Shown here: piece after piece, positions 42,130 through 51,184 of the stretch | How positions within the stretch are numbered: the stretch's first letter is position 1 | Layout of the letters: each line of letters opens with the position of its first letter | Assembly: GCA_910587705.1 (NCBI GenBank) | Contig: CAJUMX010000003.1 | Coordinates: forward strand, 62,001-126,000 | Direction: 5' to 3' | DNA length: 64,000 nt | Source of the DNA: an uncultured Oscillibacter sp. | GTDB lineage: Bacteria > Bacillota > Clostridia > Oscillospirales > Oscillospiraceae | The notes under the pieces: generated by a model | Told to the model about the DNA's origin: nothing | Database searches by the model: none | What the model saw: the letters and a program-made list of their open reading frames with translations, nothing else | Made by a program: the position numbers and the translations under genes

Positions 42130-42830
42130 CCCCGGAACTCCCGGAGGGCCCGGCGGTAAGCCTCCACCGGGTCCGCGTCCTTCGTGATGGGGCGGCCCAT
42201 GACCACGTAGTCACAGCCGTTTTTCGCCGCCTGCTCCGGGGTCATCACCCGCTTTTGGTCCCCCGCGTCCCCTCCGGCAAAGCGCACGCCGGGGGTGACG
42301 GTGCAAAAGCCCCCGCCGCAGCGCTCCTTGACCAAAGCCGCCTCCAGGGGAGAGCAGACCACGCCGTCCAGGCCGCTGGCGGCAGCGTTTTTGGCATAGG
42401 ACAGGACGGTTTCCGCCATGGGGGTTTCAATCAGCAGCTCGTCTTTCAAGGCGGCGGCGTCCGTGCTGGTGAGCTGGGTGACGGCGATGAGCAGGGGCCG
42501 CGTGCCGTCGGGCCGGGTCAGCCCCTCCAGGGCCGCCCGCATCATGGCGGAGGTCCCGGCGGCGTGGAGGTTCACCATGTCCACGTCCAGCCCGGAGAGG
42601 ACCGCCATGGCCCGCTTCACGGTGTTGGGGATGTCGTGGAGCTTCAGGTCCAGGAAAATCCTGTGTCCCCGGGCCTTGATTTCCCGGACGATGGACGGAC
42701 CTTCGGCGTAGTACAGCTCCATGCCGATTTTCACAAAGGGCTTGTCCTCCCCGGCGGGGAAGCGGTCTAAGAATGTCAGGGTCTCCTCCCGGGTGGGGAA
42801 GTCCAGTGCGATGATCACGTCTTTAGGCAT
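42126..42830 (-). CDS. pyrF: Orotidine 5'-phosphate decarboxylase
   Basis: 234 residues. Group I motifs: IIALDFPT at the start, the catalytic D-x-K-x-x-D in FLDLKLHDIPNTV, and VMGRPIT near the C-terminus for phosphate binding. It makes UMP, the last step. It overlaps pyrD by 8 bases. Confidence 0.96.
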   Translation of the reverse strand: MPKDVIIALDFPTREETLTFLDRFPAGEDKPFVKIGMELYYAEGPSIVREIKARGHRIFLDLKLHDIPNTVKRAMAVLSGLDVDMVNLHAAGTSAMMRAALEGLTRPDGTRPLLIAVTQLTSTDAAALKDELLIETPMAETVLSYAKNAAASGLDGVVCSPLEAALVKERCGGGFCTVTPGVRFAGGDAGDQKRVMTPEQAAKNGCDYVVMGRPITKDADPVEAYRRALREFRG

Positions 42831-43740
42831 GGTGCGCTCCTCCTGTCAAGTCCGATAGTTTTTCCACGCCCAGCCGCTCACAGACGCCGGGCAGGTCCTC
42901 GATGATTTTTTTGCAGGCCCAGGGGTCCCGCAGGTTTGCCGCCCCCACCTCCACGGCGGTGGCCCCCGCCAGCATCATCTCGGCGGCGTCCTCCGCGGAG
43001 CTCACGCCGCCGCAGCCGATGATGGGGAGCTTCACCGCCTCGTACACGTCCCACACCATCCGCAGGGCCACCGGGAACACGGCGGGGCCGGAGAGGCCCC
43101 CGGTGCGGTTTTGAAGCAGGGGACGCTTGGTGTTTAAATCAATCCGCATCCCCAAAAGCGTATTGATGAGGCACAGGCCGTCGGCCCCCTCCGCCTCACA
43201 GGCCCGGGCGATCTCCGCGACGTCCGTCACGTTGGGGCTGAGCTTCATGAAAACGGGCTTCTTCGTGGCCGCCCGGACGGCCCTTGTCACAGCGGCGGCG
43301 CTGTGGGGGTCCGAGCCGAAGTTCTTTCCCCCGGCGTGGACGTTGGGACAGGAGATGTTGACCTCCAGAATCTTCACCGGCTCCGCCTCTTCCAGCGCCC
43401 GGCAGTTCTCCGCATACTCCTCCAGGGAGAAGCCGCAGACGTTGGCGATGACCGGGCCGTGGAAAATCCGGGCGATGTTGGGGACCTCCTCCCGGAGGAC
43501 CGCCTCCATGCCGGGGTTTTGGAGACCCACGGCGTTCAGCATCCCGGCGGCGGTTTCCGCGATCCGGGGCTGGAGGTTGCCGGGGCGGGGGTCCCGGGTG
43601 GTGCCCTTCCAGGAGAAGGAGCCCAGGAGATCCAGGTCGTAAGCATCCGCGAACTCCCGTCCATAGCCGAAGGTCCCCGAGGCGGGAATGATGGGATTTT
43701 TCAGGGTCACCCCCGCCAGGGTTACGGAGAGGTCTGCCAT
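42823..43740 (-). CDS. pyrD: Dihydroorotate dehydrogenase, class 1B catalytic subunit
   Basis: 305 residues. The FMN barrel motifs are present: NPIIPASGTFGYG, LEVNISCPNV with the catalytic cysteine of class 1, MKLSPNV and IIGCGGVSSAEDA. The neighbouring pyrK makes it class 1B, NAD+-linked. ATG 43740 lies inside pyrK (19-base overlap). Confidence 0.96.
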   Translation of the reverse strand: MADLSVTLAGVTLKNPIIPASGTFGYGREFADAYDLDLLGSFSWKGTTRDPRPGNLQPRIAETAAGMLNAVGLQNPGMEAVLREEVPNIARIFHGPVIANVCGFSLEEYAENCRALEEAEPVKILEVNISCPNVHAGGKNFGSDPHSAAAVTRAVRAATKKPVFMKLSPNVTDVAEIARACEAEGADGLCLINTLLGMRIDLNTKRPLLQNRTGGLSGPAVFPVALRMVWDVYEAVKLPIIGCGGVSSAEDAAEMMLAGATAVEVGAANLRDPWACKKIIEDLPGVCERLGVEKLSDLTGGAHHA

Positions 43741-44471
43741 ACAATATCCTCCTTGTGGAATATGGGCCCGTCCTTGCACACCCGGCGCAGGCCCTTCTTT
43801 GTCTGAATGGTGCAGCCCACGCAGGCCCCGAAGCCGCAGGCCATCCGGGCCTCGAAGCTGAACTGGCCGCCGGTGATTTGGGGCAGGGCGTGGACGGCCT
43901 TTAACATGGCCGTGGGGCCGCAGGCGCAGACAAACCGGCAGTCTGGGAGTTCCTTCAGCACGTTGGTGACGAAGCCGCGGGTTCCCAGGCTCCCGTCCTC
44001 CGAGGCGGTTCGGACCTCCGCGCCCAGGGCGGCGAACTCCTCTAGGTAAAAAGCGTCCTCCTTGGAGCGGAAGCCCAGGACCGCCGGAACGCTCCGCCCC
44101 GCCGCCAGCATCCGCTTCGCCAGGCCATAGAGCGGGGCGATGCCGATGCCGCCGCCCACCAGGACCGCCCCCTCCGGCGCGGCGGCAAGGTCAAAGCCGT
44201 TCCCCAGGCCGGAGAGGGTGTTCAGCTTAGTCCCCGCCGGGAGGCGCACCAGCTCCTTCGTGCCCTCGCCCGCCTCCTTCACCAAAAGGGTCAGCCTCCC
44301 CTCCTCCCAGTCGCACACGGAGATGGGGCGGCGGAGAAATTTCCCCGGCAGCTCCAGATTCACAAACTGCCCCGGGGCGGTGATGGCGGAGGTGTCGCCG
44401 GACAGGCGGAGCTCCCACACGTCCCCGGCCAGCCGCCGGGCGCGCTCCAGGGTAAACACGGATTTTTTCAT
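43722..44471 (-). CDS. pyrK: Dihydroorotate dehydrogenase electron-transfer subunit
   Basis: 249 residues. An FAD-binding barrel (FLRRPISVCDWE, about 46-57) is followed by an NAD-binding part (LVGGGIGIAPLYGL) and a [2Fe-2S] site in CGFGACVGC with a further Cys in RRVCKDGP. It passes electrons from PyrD to NAD+. The start overlaps the pyrC stop (ATGA). Confidence 0.96.
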   Translation of the reverse strand: MKKSVFTLERARRLAGDVWELRLSGDTSAITAPGQFVNLELPGKFLRRPISVCDWEEGRLTLLVKEAGEGTKELVRLPAGTKLNTLSGLGNGFDLAAAPEGAVLVGGGIGIAPLYGLAKRMLAAGRSVPAVLGFRSKEDAFYLEEFAALGAEVRTASEDGSLGTRGFVTNVLKELPDCRFVCACGPTAMLKAVHALPQITGGQFSFEARMACGFGACVGCTIQTKKGLRRVCKDGPIFHKEDIVWQTSP

Positions 44472-45805
44472 CGTTCCCCTCCAGACTGGCGGTCATAGCC
44501 CCGGATGACGCCGATGGTCCCGCTGGGGCTGGGCTCCAACCCCTCTGGAAACACAGGGCTTCCGCCCACAAAGGTCATGGAGACGGCGGCCTCCACCCTC
44601 TGGCCCGCAAAGGGCGTGGCCCGGCCCAGGGAGCGGAAGCCCGCCGGGTCCACCGTGCCTTGGTGGTCCAAGGACAGCACCGTCAAATCGGCTGGCTGGC
44701 CCTCCTCGATGGTCCCGCCAGGAAGGCCGAAAATCCTCCGGGGATTCACGCACAGGGCCTTTAGGATGGTTTCCAGGGAGACCTTTCCCGTTTTCACCAG
44801 CTCCGTGTAGAGAACCGGGAAGGCACATTCCAATCCCACCACACCGTTCAGGCTTCCCCGGAGGCCCTTGGCTTTTTCCTCCGCCGAGTGGGGAGCGTGG
44901 TCCGTGGCGACGCAGTCCACCGTCCCGTCCAAAAGGCCCTCCACCAACGCGTCCCGGTCCGCGGCGGAGCGGATGGGGGGATTCATCCGAAAGCGGCCGT
45001 CGTCCTCCAAATCCCCGTCGCAGAGGCAGAGGTAGTGGGGCCCGGTCTCGCAGGTGACGGGGAGGCCCTGGGCCTTGGCGGAGCGGATGAGGGCCACGCT
45101 CTCCTTGGTGGAGATGTGGCACACGTGGTAGCGGCAGCCGGTCTCCCGGACCAGCTGGATGTCCCGCTCCACCTGCCGCCACTCGCTGGCGGGGTCGTTT
45201 CCAGGAAGGCCGTGGGTCCGGGCAAACTCCCCGTCGTGGACGCACCAGCCCTTGTCCAGCAAAGACTCGTCCTCACAGTGGGCCACGATGGGCTTGTCCA
45301 GCTTTTTTGCCAGCAGCATGGCCCGCCGCATCATCTCCCGGGACTGCACGCCCCGTCCGTCGTCGGAAAAGCCGGGAACGTAAGGGGCCAGGGCCTCCAT
45401 ATCCGCCAGGGCCTCCCCCTTTTCCCCCTGGGTGATGGCCCCGTAGGGATAGACATGGACCCGGCCGTCCCGCCGGATGGCTTCCAGCTCCGCCTGGAGG
45501 CGGTCCGGGCTGTCGGGCACGGGGCTCAGGTTGGGCATGGCGCAGAGGGCGGTGTAGCCGCCCGCCGCCGCCGCCGCCGTGCCGGAGGCGATGGTCTCCT
45601 TATAAGAAAATCCAGGCTCTCGAAGATGGACGTGAACATCAACGAAACCTGGAACAATGAAATGGTGATTCAATTCAATGACGGAAGCGCCGTCCCGGGG
45701 AAGGCGGGGGGAAACGGAAACAATACGCCCTTCGGAAACGGCAATCTCCAGGGGATGAAATCCCCCGTCGCGAAAGACGGACCCGCCGATGAGCAGCAGA
45801 CGCAT
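44468..45805 (-). CDS. pyrC: Dihydroorotase
   Basis: 445 residues, the long class (amidohydrolase fold). Metal ligands appear in DVHVHLREPG, IVAHCEDE, YHVCHIST and VATDHAPH. It cyclises carbamoyl-aspartate. It is the first gene of the operon. ATG 45805 follows GAAAGGAG; an in-frame ATG 18 bases upstream lies before the ribosome binding site. Confidence 0.96.
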   Translation of the reverse strand: MRLLLIGGSVFRDGGFHPLEIAVSEGRIVSVSPRLPRDGASVIELNHHFIVPGFVDVHVHLREPGFSYKETIASGTAAAAAGGYTALCAMPNLSPVPDSPDRLQAELEAIRRDGRVHVYPYGAITQGEKGEALADMEALAPYVPGFSDDGRGVQSREMMRRAMLLAKKLDKPIVAHCEDESLLDKGWCVHDGEFARTHGLPGNDPASEWRQVERDIQLVRETGCRYHVCHISTKESVALIRSAKAQGLPVTCETGPHYLCLCDGDLEDDGRFRMNPPIRSAADRDALVEGLLDGTVDCVATDHAPHSAEEKAKGLRGSLNGVVGLECAFPVLYTELVKTGKVSLETILKALCVNPRRIFGLPGGTIEEGQPADLTVLSLDHQGTVDPAGFRSLGRATPFAGQRVEAAVSMTFVGGSPVFPEGLEPSPSGTIGVIRGYDRQSGGER

Positions 45806-45837
45806 AGACGTTCTCCTTTCCACGTTCTCAACGAGAC

Positions 45838-45866
45838 ATCATACCGGAAACCGGCGGCTTTGTCAA
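45838..45866 (-). promoter_or_regulatory. Promoter of the pyrimidine operon
   Basis: On the minus strand a perfect TTGACA (45866-45861) and TATGAT (45843-45838) are 17 bases apart. The leader to pyrC is only about 30 bases, too short for the PyrR attenuator found in Bacillus pyr operons. Confidence 0.8.
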
Positions 45867-45876
45867 CGGGGCGGGC

Positions 45877-45908
45877 AAAAAAATCCCCGCCCCGGAAAGC
45901 CGGGGCGG
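45877..45908 (-). terminator. Terminator of the 61-aa gene
   Basis: CCGCCCCGG and CCGGGGCGG pair perfectly around four bases, with seven T residues on the minus strand. It isolates the pyr promoter. Confidence 0.88.
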
Positions 45909-45917
45909 AGAACCCGC

Positions 45918-46103
45918 TTATTCGTAAAGTTCCTCGTCGGCGTAGTCGTCGTATTCGGAGCTGAATCTCTGGCTCAGACGCTTTTTCATGCCGCAGCAGC
46001 CGACGCTGAGGTCGTGCCAGCCGCCGATCAGCAGGCAGACAAAAGCGGCGAAGGCCAGGCTGGCGCCGATGATCTTCATGACCATGCTCGCGGTTTTGCT
46101 CAT
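45918..46103 (-). CDS. Small single-pass membrane protein (61 aa)
   Basis: One membrane helix at about 9-30 (MKIIGASLAFAAFVCLLIGG), a C-C pair, then a basic stretch and an acidic tail (EYDDYADEELYE). AGGAGG stands before ATG 46103, and a promoter and terminator frame it, so it is expressed alone. I do not recognise the family. Function unknown. Confidence 0.72.
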   Translation of the reverse strand: MSKTASMVMKIIGASLAFAAFVCLLIGGWHDLSVGCCGMKKRLSQRFSSEYDDYADEELYE

Positions 46104-46137
46104 AGCAGCTTCCTCCTAATGTTCCAAAATCCTATTT

Positions 46138-46166
46138 ATCATACACCATCCCCGGCCTTTTTACAA
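46138..46166 (-). promoter_or_regulatory. Promoter of the 61-aa gene
   Basis: On the minus strand TTGTAA (46166-46161) and TATGAT (46143-46138) are 17 bases apart. Confidence 0.68.
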
Positions 46167-46215
46167 GGGGGATTTTACATTCCCGGCAAAAGCACGCCCT
46201 TCCGCAAAAAATATC

Positions 46216-46244
46216 TTTACATCGCGTAGCTCTTTTGGTAGACT
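46216..46244 (+). promoter_or_regulatory. Probable promoter of the XRE-MBOAT run
   Basis: TTTACA at 46216-46221 and TAGACT at 46239-46244 are 17 bases apart, 37 bases before the XRE start. Confidence 0.5.
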
Positions 46245-46281
46245 ATACGTTGCGTAATTTAGACCAAAGGAGCGTCCGCTT

Positions 46282-46968
46282 ATGAGTTCAGAGTTTTCCC
46301 GCACCTTGTCCCTGCTGCGGCAGGAGAAGGGCGTCAGCCAGCGTCTGGCCGCCGGGGAGCTGGGCATCTCCCAGGCCCTCCTTTCCCACTATGAGAACGG
46401 CATCCGGGAGCCGGGCCTGCGCTTTGTGGTCCGGGCCTGCGACTATTACGGCGTCTCCGCCGACTTCATCCTGGGCCGCACCCTCTCCCGGGAGGGGAAC
46501 ATGCTGACGGAGCAGGACATCCTGGACGCCGCCGAGCCGAAAAGCACCCTCCGGGGCAGCGTCCTGGCCACCCTCCAGAGCAAGCTCCTCTCCGGCGCGG
46601 TGGGGGTCCTCTTCGAGCTTCTGGGCAAGCTGGGGGATAAAGCCGTCATCAACGCCGCCTCCGCCTACCTTGGAAGCGCCGTCTACCAGCTCTACCGGCA
46701 CCTCTACCGCTCCTCCGGGGCCAACGAGGGCTATTTCGCCCTGGACCCCCACGCCTGCGGCCTGGGGCTGGCCGACGCGGACCGAAAGCTGGCCGAGGCC
46801 CGGTACGTTGCCGCCCTGCGGGAGCTCCAGGCCAAGAAGGCGGAGTTCCCGGACCTCTCGTCTCCGGCCATCAACGCCGCCTATCCGGGGCGCTGCCAGA
46901 GCCTGACCCAGGTCCTCAGCACCGCCGACGCCCGGCTCACCGCCCTTTCCAAGCAGCCGGAAAAATGA
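46282..46968 (+). CDS. XRE family transcriptional regulator
   Basis: 228 residues. An N-terminal HTH of the Cro/C1 type (about 7-62) reads LSLLRQEKGVSQRLAAGELGISQALLSHYENGIREPG in two pieces, followed by a C-terminal helical domain with no motif I can name. CAAAGGAGCG precedes ATG 46282. Its stop overlaps the MBOAT start by 4 bases, which suggests it controls or senses for that pair. Confidence 0.88.
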   Translation: MSSEFSRTLSLLRQEKGVSQRLAAGELGISQALLSHYENGIREPGLRFVVRACDYYGVSADFILGRTLSREGNMLTEQDILDAAEPKSTLRGSVLATLQSKLLSGAVGVLFELLGKLGDKAVINAASAYLGSAVYQLYRHLYRSSGANEGYFALDPHACGLGLADADRKLAEARYVAALRELQAKKAEFPDLSSPAINAAYPGRCQSLTQVLSTADARLTALSKQPEK

Positions 46969-48440
46969 ATTTCCAATCCTTTGGCTTTTTGGCCTTCCTC
47001 CTGGTAACCGTGGGTGGATGCCTGGCTCTGGCCCGGTGGAACCGGCGAGCCGCCGCCGGGGGACTGACCCTGGCCTGCCTGATTTTCTATATCGTCGGGG
47101 GCGGCTGGGCCGCGCTGCTGGTGCTGGCTTTGGGGCTGGCGGCGTCCGCCGCTGCCGTCCGGTACCTCACTATGCCGGATATCCGCATCCAAGCGGAAGG
47201 GGATGGGCCCACCGCCTACGCCTACCCCCGGACCGCCGCCCGGCGGCGGCGCTGCTTCTATCTGGCGGCGGCCTGGCACATCGGCGTGCTGGCGGTCTTT
47301 AAATACACCGGCTTTGTCACCGGGGGATGCCTGTCCGTCGGCTGGGCCCCCCTGGGCCTCAGCTTTTTCACCTTCCAGCAGCTGTGGCTGTTAAAGGAGG
47401 TCTATACCGGCGGCTTCCGCCCGGAGCGGGAGGACCTGCCCCTCTACGCCTTCTTCTTCCCCTCCGTGGTCTCCGGCCCCATTTTGAAGCCCCAGGCCTT
47501 TTTCCCCCAGCTTCACGGGGAAAAATTCCTCCGCCCCGACGGGCAGGACTTCGCCGCCGCCCTGTACGCCATCGCCTCCGGCATGGCGAAAAAGGTGCTG
47601 CTGGCGGACAACCTGGGCATTGTGGTGGGCAACGGCTGGGCGCGCCTGGACGAGCTCTCCGCCCCCGGCGGCTGGCTGGTGATTTTAGGCTACACCCTGC
47701 AATTGTACTTTGACTTCTCCGGCTATTGCGACATCGCCGCCGGGTGCGCCCGCCTCCTGGGCCTCCGCCTCCCGGTGAACTTCGACTCCCCCTACCGGAG
47801 CTTGTCCGTGGGGGAATTCTGGAAGCGGTGGCACATCACCCTGACCTCCTTCCTCCGGGAGTGCCTGTACTTCCCCCTGGGGGGAAGCAAACGGGGGACC
47901 GGGCGGGCCTATCTCAATATCCTCCTCGTCTTTCTTGTCAGCGGCCTCTGGCACGGGGCGGGGTGGACCTTCCTCATCTGGGGCGGGCTCCACGGCCTGG
48001 GCCAGATCGGGGAGCGGGCCTGGGGGAAGGGCCGGGAGAGGCTTCCGAGGCTCCTGCGCTGGGCCGTGACCTTCGCTTTTGTCAACGCCGCCTGGGTCTT
48101 TTTCCGGGCCCCCGGCGTTCCCCAGGCGCTGACGCTGCTGAAAACCGCCGTCACCGCCGACTTCCGCCCCCCGGCGGAGTGGCTGATGGCGGACGTGTTC
48201 GCCAAGGAGGCCAAGGCCTTCGGCATGGTGTTTCCCGCCCTCCGGGCCTGGACGGCCCCGGTCCTGACCTATGGGCTCTTTGCCGCCGCCCTGCTGGCGG
48301 CGCTGTGGCCCCGGAACGCCGTGGGGCAGATGGACCACTTTAAGCCCGCCTTCTGGCGGGCGGCGGTCCTGGCTTTGCTTGCGGCCTGGTCCGTGCTGTC
48401 CTTCACCGGGGTGACCACCTTCATCTATTCCAATTTCTGA
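46965..48440 (+). CDS. MBOAT O-acyltransferase (AlgI/DltB-like)
   Basis: 491 residues with about ten membrane helices. The family core is FYFDFSGYxD-like (LYFDFSGYCDIAAG), FWKRWHITLTSFLRECLYFPLGG and the catalytic histidine in GLWHGAGWTFLIWG. The C-terminal extension is hydrophobic (WSVLSFTGVTTFIYSNF). It should move acyl groups, usually acetyl, across the membrane to a surface polymer. The downstream SGNH-like protein is the usual partner. It overlaps the XRE gene. Confidence 0.9.
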   Translation: MNFQSFGFLAFLLVTVGGCLALARWNRRAAAGGLTLACLIFYIVGGGWAALLVLALGLAASAAAVRYLTMPDIRIQAEGDGPTAYAYPRTAARRRRCFYLAAAWHIGVLAVFKYTGFVTGGCLSVGWAPLGLSFFTFQQLWLLKEVYTGGFRPEREDLPLYAFFFPSVVSGPILKPQAFFPQLHGEKFLRPDGQDFAAALYAIASGMAKKVLLADNLGIVVGNGWARLDELSAPGGWLVILGYTLQLYFDFSGYCDIAAGCARLLGLRLPVNFDSPYRSLSVGEFWKRWHITLTSFLRECLYFPLGGSKRGTGRAYLNILLVFLVSGLWHGAGWTFLIWGGLHGLGQIGERAWGKGRERLPRLLRWAVTFAFVNAAWVFFRAPGVPQALTLLKTAVTADFRPPAEWLMADVFAKEAKAFGMVFPALRAWTAPVLTYGLFAAALLAALWPRNAVGQMDHFKPAFWRAAVLALLAAWSVLSFTGVTTFIYSNF

Positions 48441-48449
48441 GGCTGACCA

Positions 48450-49556
48450 ATGAACAAGATTTATGAGCGCTGGGCCCGCCGCTTCCTGGCTTCCCTGCTG
48501 GCGGCCCTGGCCCTGTGCGGCGGGATTGTGTACGCCGTGGACCCCTGCCTCTACTACCGGATGCCGGAGGACCGCCTCCCCGCCTTTTTCAACGAGCGGT
48601 ATCAGGCGGCGGGCATGGCGAAAAACGTCCCGGCGGACACGGTCCTCCTGGGCACCTCCATGGCGGCTAACTACCGTTCCACCTGGATCGAGGAATTCTA
48701 CCACGGTCCCGGCCTGCGGATCACGATTCCCGACGGGTACTTTTCCGAATTCGACCAGGTGGTGGACCTGCTCTTCCGGGAGAACCCGCCGGAGCGGGTG
48801 CTGTTCGCCCTGGATTTAAACGCCCTCATCCGGGACGGCGGCGGCGTGACGGACGCCATGCCGGAGTACCTTTATAACCGGAATCCCCTGGACGACGTGA
48901 AATATCTTCTGAATAAAGACTCCCTCTACTACAGCCTCTACGCCCTTATGACCGCCCGCCAGGGCGGCGGGCAGACCCTGGACGAGGGCTTCACCTGGGA
49001 CAAAACCTCCCGGTGGGGGAAGTACGAGGCTCTGCGGACCTATGACCGTCCCCCAGTTTCGGAGGAGCAGACGCCGGAAAACGCCTACCTGGCCTTTACC
49101 CAGAGGAACCTGATGGTGATGGAAGATTGGTTCCAGGACCACCCGGAGACGAAATTCGAGATTTTCCTCTCCCCCTACAGCATCCTCTCCTGGGACCGTT
49201 GCCTCCGCCAGGGGGACCTGGACGCCCGGCTTGCGGCCCTGCGGGAGGCGTGCCACACCCTGAACCGCTGGCCCAACGTCCGCCTTCACGCGCCGCTCTT
49301 TGCCAAGGACATGGTGACGGAGCTGAACAACTATTGCGACTACATCCACCACTCCGGCGAGGCCGGGAAGTGGGTGCTGGGGAACGTGTGCGCCGAGAAA
49401 TTCCTCCTGCGGGAGGAGGACGTGGAAACGGTTTTAGCGGACTGGCGGGAGTTTGTGCTGGGCTATGACTACGACGCGCTGTGGGACCAGGACTTCTGGG
49501 ACCAGTGGTACGAGACCCACGACAGACCGCCGGACTGGTACGAAGAGGAAGGGTAG
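48450..49556 (+). CDS. SGNH-hydrolase-like partner of the MBOAT protein
   Basis: 368 residues. One N-terminal membrane anchor (about 10-30, FLASLLAALALCGGIVYAV) precedes an extracytoplasmic domain. LLGTSMAANYR matches the block I nucleophile Ser (GTS) of DltD/AlgX-type SGNH proteins, and later NYCDYIHHSGEAGKWV provides an acidic residue and histidines in a D-x-x-H arrangement. It probably transfers acetyl groups delivered by the MBOAT protein. It follows it by 9 bases. The polymer target is unknown. Confidence 0.7.
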   Translation: MNKIYERWARRFLASLLAALALCGGIVYAVDPCLYYRMPEDRLPAFFNERYQAAGMAKNVPADTVLLGTSMAANYRSTWIEEFYHGPGLRITIPDGYFSEFDQVVDLLFRENPPERVLFALDLNALIRDGGGVTDAMPEYLYNRNPLDDVKYLLNKDSLYYSLYALMTARQGGGQTLDEGFTWDKTSRWGKYEALRTYDRPPVSEEQTPENAYLAFTQRNLMVMEDWFQDHPETKFEIFLSPYSILSWDRCLRQGDLDARLAALREACHTLNRWPNVRLHAPLFAKDMVTELNNYCDYIHHSGEAGKWVLGNVCAEKFLLREEDVETVLADWREFVLGYDYDALWDQDFWDQWYETHDRPPDWYEEEG

Positions 49557-49564
49557 GAATTTCC

Positions 49565-50734
49565 ATGGGACTGTTTTTGTATACGCTGCTCTTCCCCGGC
49601 GGGGACCCGGACAAGTGCCGCGCCGCCCTGGAGCGTAAGATCGAGAACCCGGACCATAACATTCGGCCGGACAATTGCCAATGGCATATCTACCCGAAGG
49701 GCCCCGCCGTCCAGCTTAATGACGGAGCGGTGGGCCTTGACTATGCCGGACCGCTGTCGAAGAGGGTACATTGCCCGGTGCTCCTGGCCTATATTTACGA
49801 CGACGACTTTTGGGGCTATGAGCTCTGGCAGGGAGGCCGGGAGCTGGACCAGTTCGCCAGCGTCCACGACTACTTTGACGAGGGCTCGCCCCCCGACAAG
49901 CCGGGAGACGCGGATTTGGTGGCCCGGTGCTTCGGCGTGGAGCCGGAGCGCGTCCGGCGCTATCTCCTCCCCTGGGACGAGGAGCCGGACGGCTATGCCT
50001 ATGAGGGCGACGAATTCACCGCCGGGGACTCCTGGCAGATGGCGGATTTTCTGGACGCCCTGGGCTTTGACTATGACCGGCTTTGCCCGCCGCCGCCGGA
50101 GCCAGAGAAGCCGTCGAACCAGTCCGCCCCCACCAGAGCGGCCGTGCCGGAGCCGCCTTTTATCCCCGCTCCCCGGCCCAAGGGGCGGGTGGTGGAGGAC
50201 ACGCCCATTTTGCCCAGCGCCCTGACGGACCGCCCATACGCCCTGGAACGGGCGGAGGGCTTGGGGAGAACGGACCTTCTCCGCCTTCTCGAGAGCGGGA
50301 AGTATCAGGACCTCTCCGCCGGGCTGGCGGAGGAGATACAGGACGCACCGGAGGAGCCCGCCCTGTATCTCCTCCGGGCCTTCTGCTGGAAGGGGCTGGA
50401 GCACACAAGTTCCCGGAGCCGCACGCCCGATATGCTCCGGGACCTGACCCGGGCGCTGGAGCTGGAGCCGGACAACGTGATGGCCCTCCGGGGCCGGGCC
50501 GCCCTCACCACCACCAGCCGCCGCTATCCCCAGCAGATTCAGGACCTGACGAGGCTCATGGAGCTGGACCCGGAGAACCGGGACCTCCATCAGGTATCCC
50601 GGGCCTATTTCCACCACTGGCTGAAGGACGACGCCGCCGCCCGGGCGGACCTGAACGAGGTCCTGGAACGGGGGGAGCTGTGGACGGTAGACCTGGTGTA
50701 CCTCTGCCGGGAGCTGGGGCTGCCGGGCTTTTAA
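49565..50734 (+). CDS. Hypothetical protein with TPR-like C-terminal part
   Basis: 389 residues, no signal peptide. The first 170 residues are a mixed fold with many acidic and aromatic residues (MGLFLYTLLFPGGDPDKCRA, GYAYEGDEFTAGDSWQMADF). A proline-rich linker (about 178-205) follows, then helical pairs resembling tetratricopeptide repeats (LTRALELEPDNVMALRGRAAL is one). I do not recognise the N-terminal family. ATG 49565 is 8 bases after the previous stop; the longer frame begins inside that gene. Confidence 0.65.
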   Translation: MGLFLYTLLFPGGDPDKCRAALERKIENPDHNIRPDNCQWHIYPKGPAVQLNDGAVGLDYAGPLSKRVHCPVLLAYIYDDDFWGYELWQGGRELDQFASVHDYFDEGSPPDKPGDADLVARCFGVEPERVRRYLLPWDEEPDGYAYEGDEFTAGDSWQMADFLDALGFDYDRLCPPPPEPEKPSNQSAPTRAAVPEPPFIPAPRPKGRVVEDTPILPSALTDRPYALERAEGLGRTDLLRLLESGKYQDLSAGLAEEIQDAPEEPALYLLRAFCWKGLEHTSSRSRTPDMLRDLTRALELEPDNVMALRGRAALTTTSRRYPQQIQDLTRLMELDPENRDLHQVSRAYFHHWLKDDAAARADLNEVLERGELWTVDLVYLCRELGLPGF

Positions 50735-50746
50735 AGGGAGGACCCC

Positions 50747-51154
50747 ATGGGCAAGAAAAAATGGATTCCTGTACTTCTCGCGTTTCTGATCGGCGTATCC
50801 GCCGGGGTCCTGTTTGTGCTGCCGGGCCTTCAGAAGAGGACGGATGTTTTCCTCCAGGACTTCTCCGTCTCCCGGGACGGGTCCACCGTCACGGTGGAGA
50901 CCTTTTCCGTGGGTTCCATGGGCTTTATCCGGTCCATGGAGGCCAAGCAGATCGGCGGTGAAATCCACTGCTCCTTCTACGGTGCCTTCGGCGGACTGAA
51001 CAGCCGCTTCGGTGCGAAGAGCCGGTTTGAAATCCAGGTCGACGATTCCGCCGAACGAATATACTTCGACCGGGGAACGGGTTTGGACCAGCTCGTCCTG
51101 GAGCGGGACACTGGAACCGGCTTATGGACGTTCCCATCCCCGCTCCCTCAATAA
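50747..51154 (+). CDS. Small membrane-anchored protein (135 aa)
   Basis: An N-terminal membrane helix (about 7-28, IPVLLAFLIGVSAGVLFVLPG) is followed by a beta-rich outer part with SFYGAFGGLNSRFGAKSRFEI. AAAGGGAGG precedes the ATG, 12 bases after the previous gene. Family not recognised; probably secreted face of the membrane. Confidence 0.7.
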   Translation: MGKKKWIPVLLAFLIGVSAGVLFVLPGLQKRTDVFLQDFSVSRDGSTVTVETFSVGSMGFIRSMEAKQIGGEIHCSFYGAFGGLNSRFGAKSRFEIQVDDSAERIYFDRGTGLDQLVLERDTGTGLWTFPSPLPQ

Positions 51155-51184
51155 CGATACATTTCCTCAAGGAGGCTTTTCTGT

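Noticed and set aside
45806..45837. PyrR-type attenuator for the pyrimidine operon
   Set aside because: The leader from the predicted start point is about 30 bases with no anti-terminator; the only terminator lies upstream of the promoter and belongs to the 61-aa gene.
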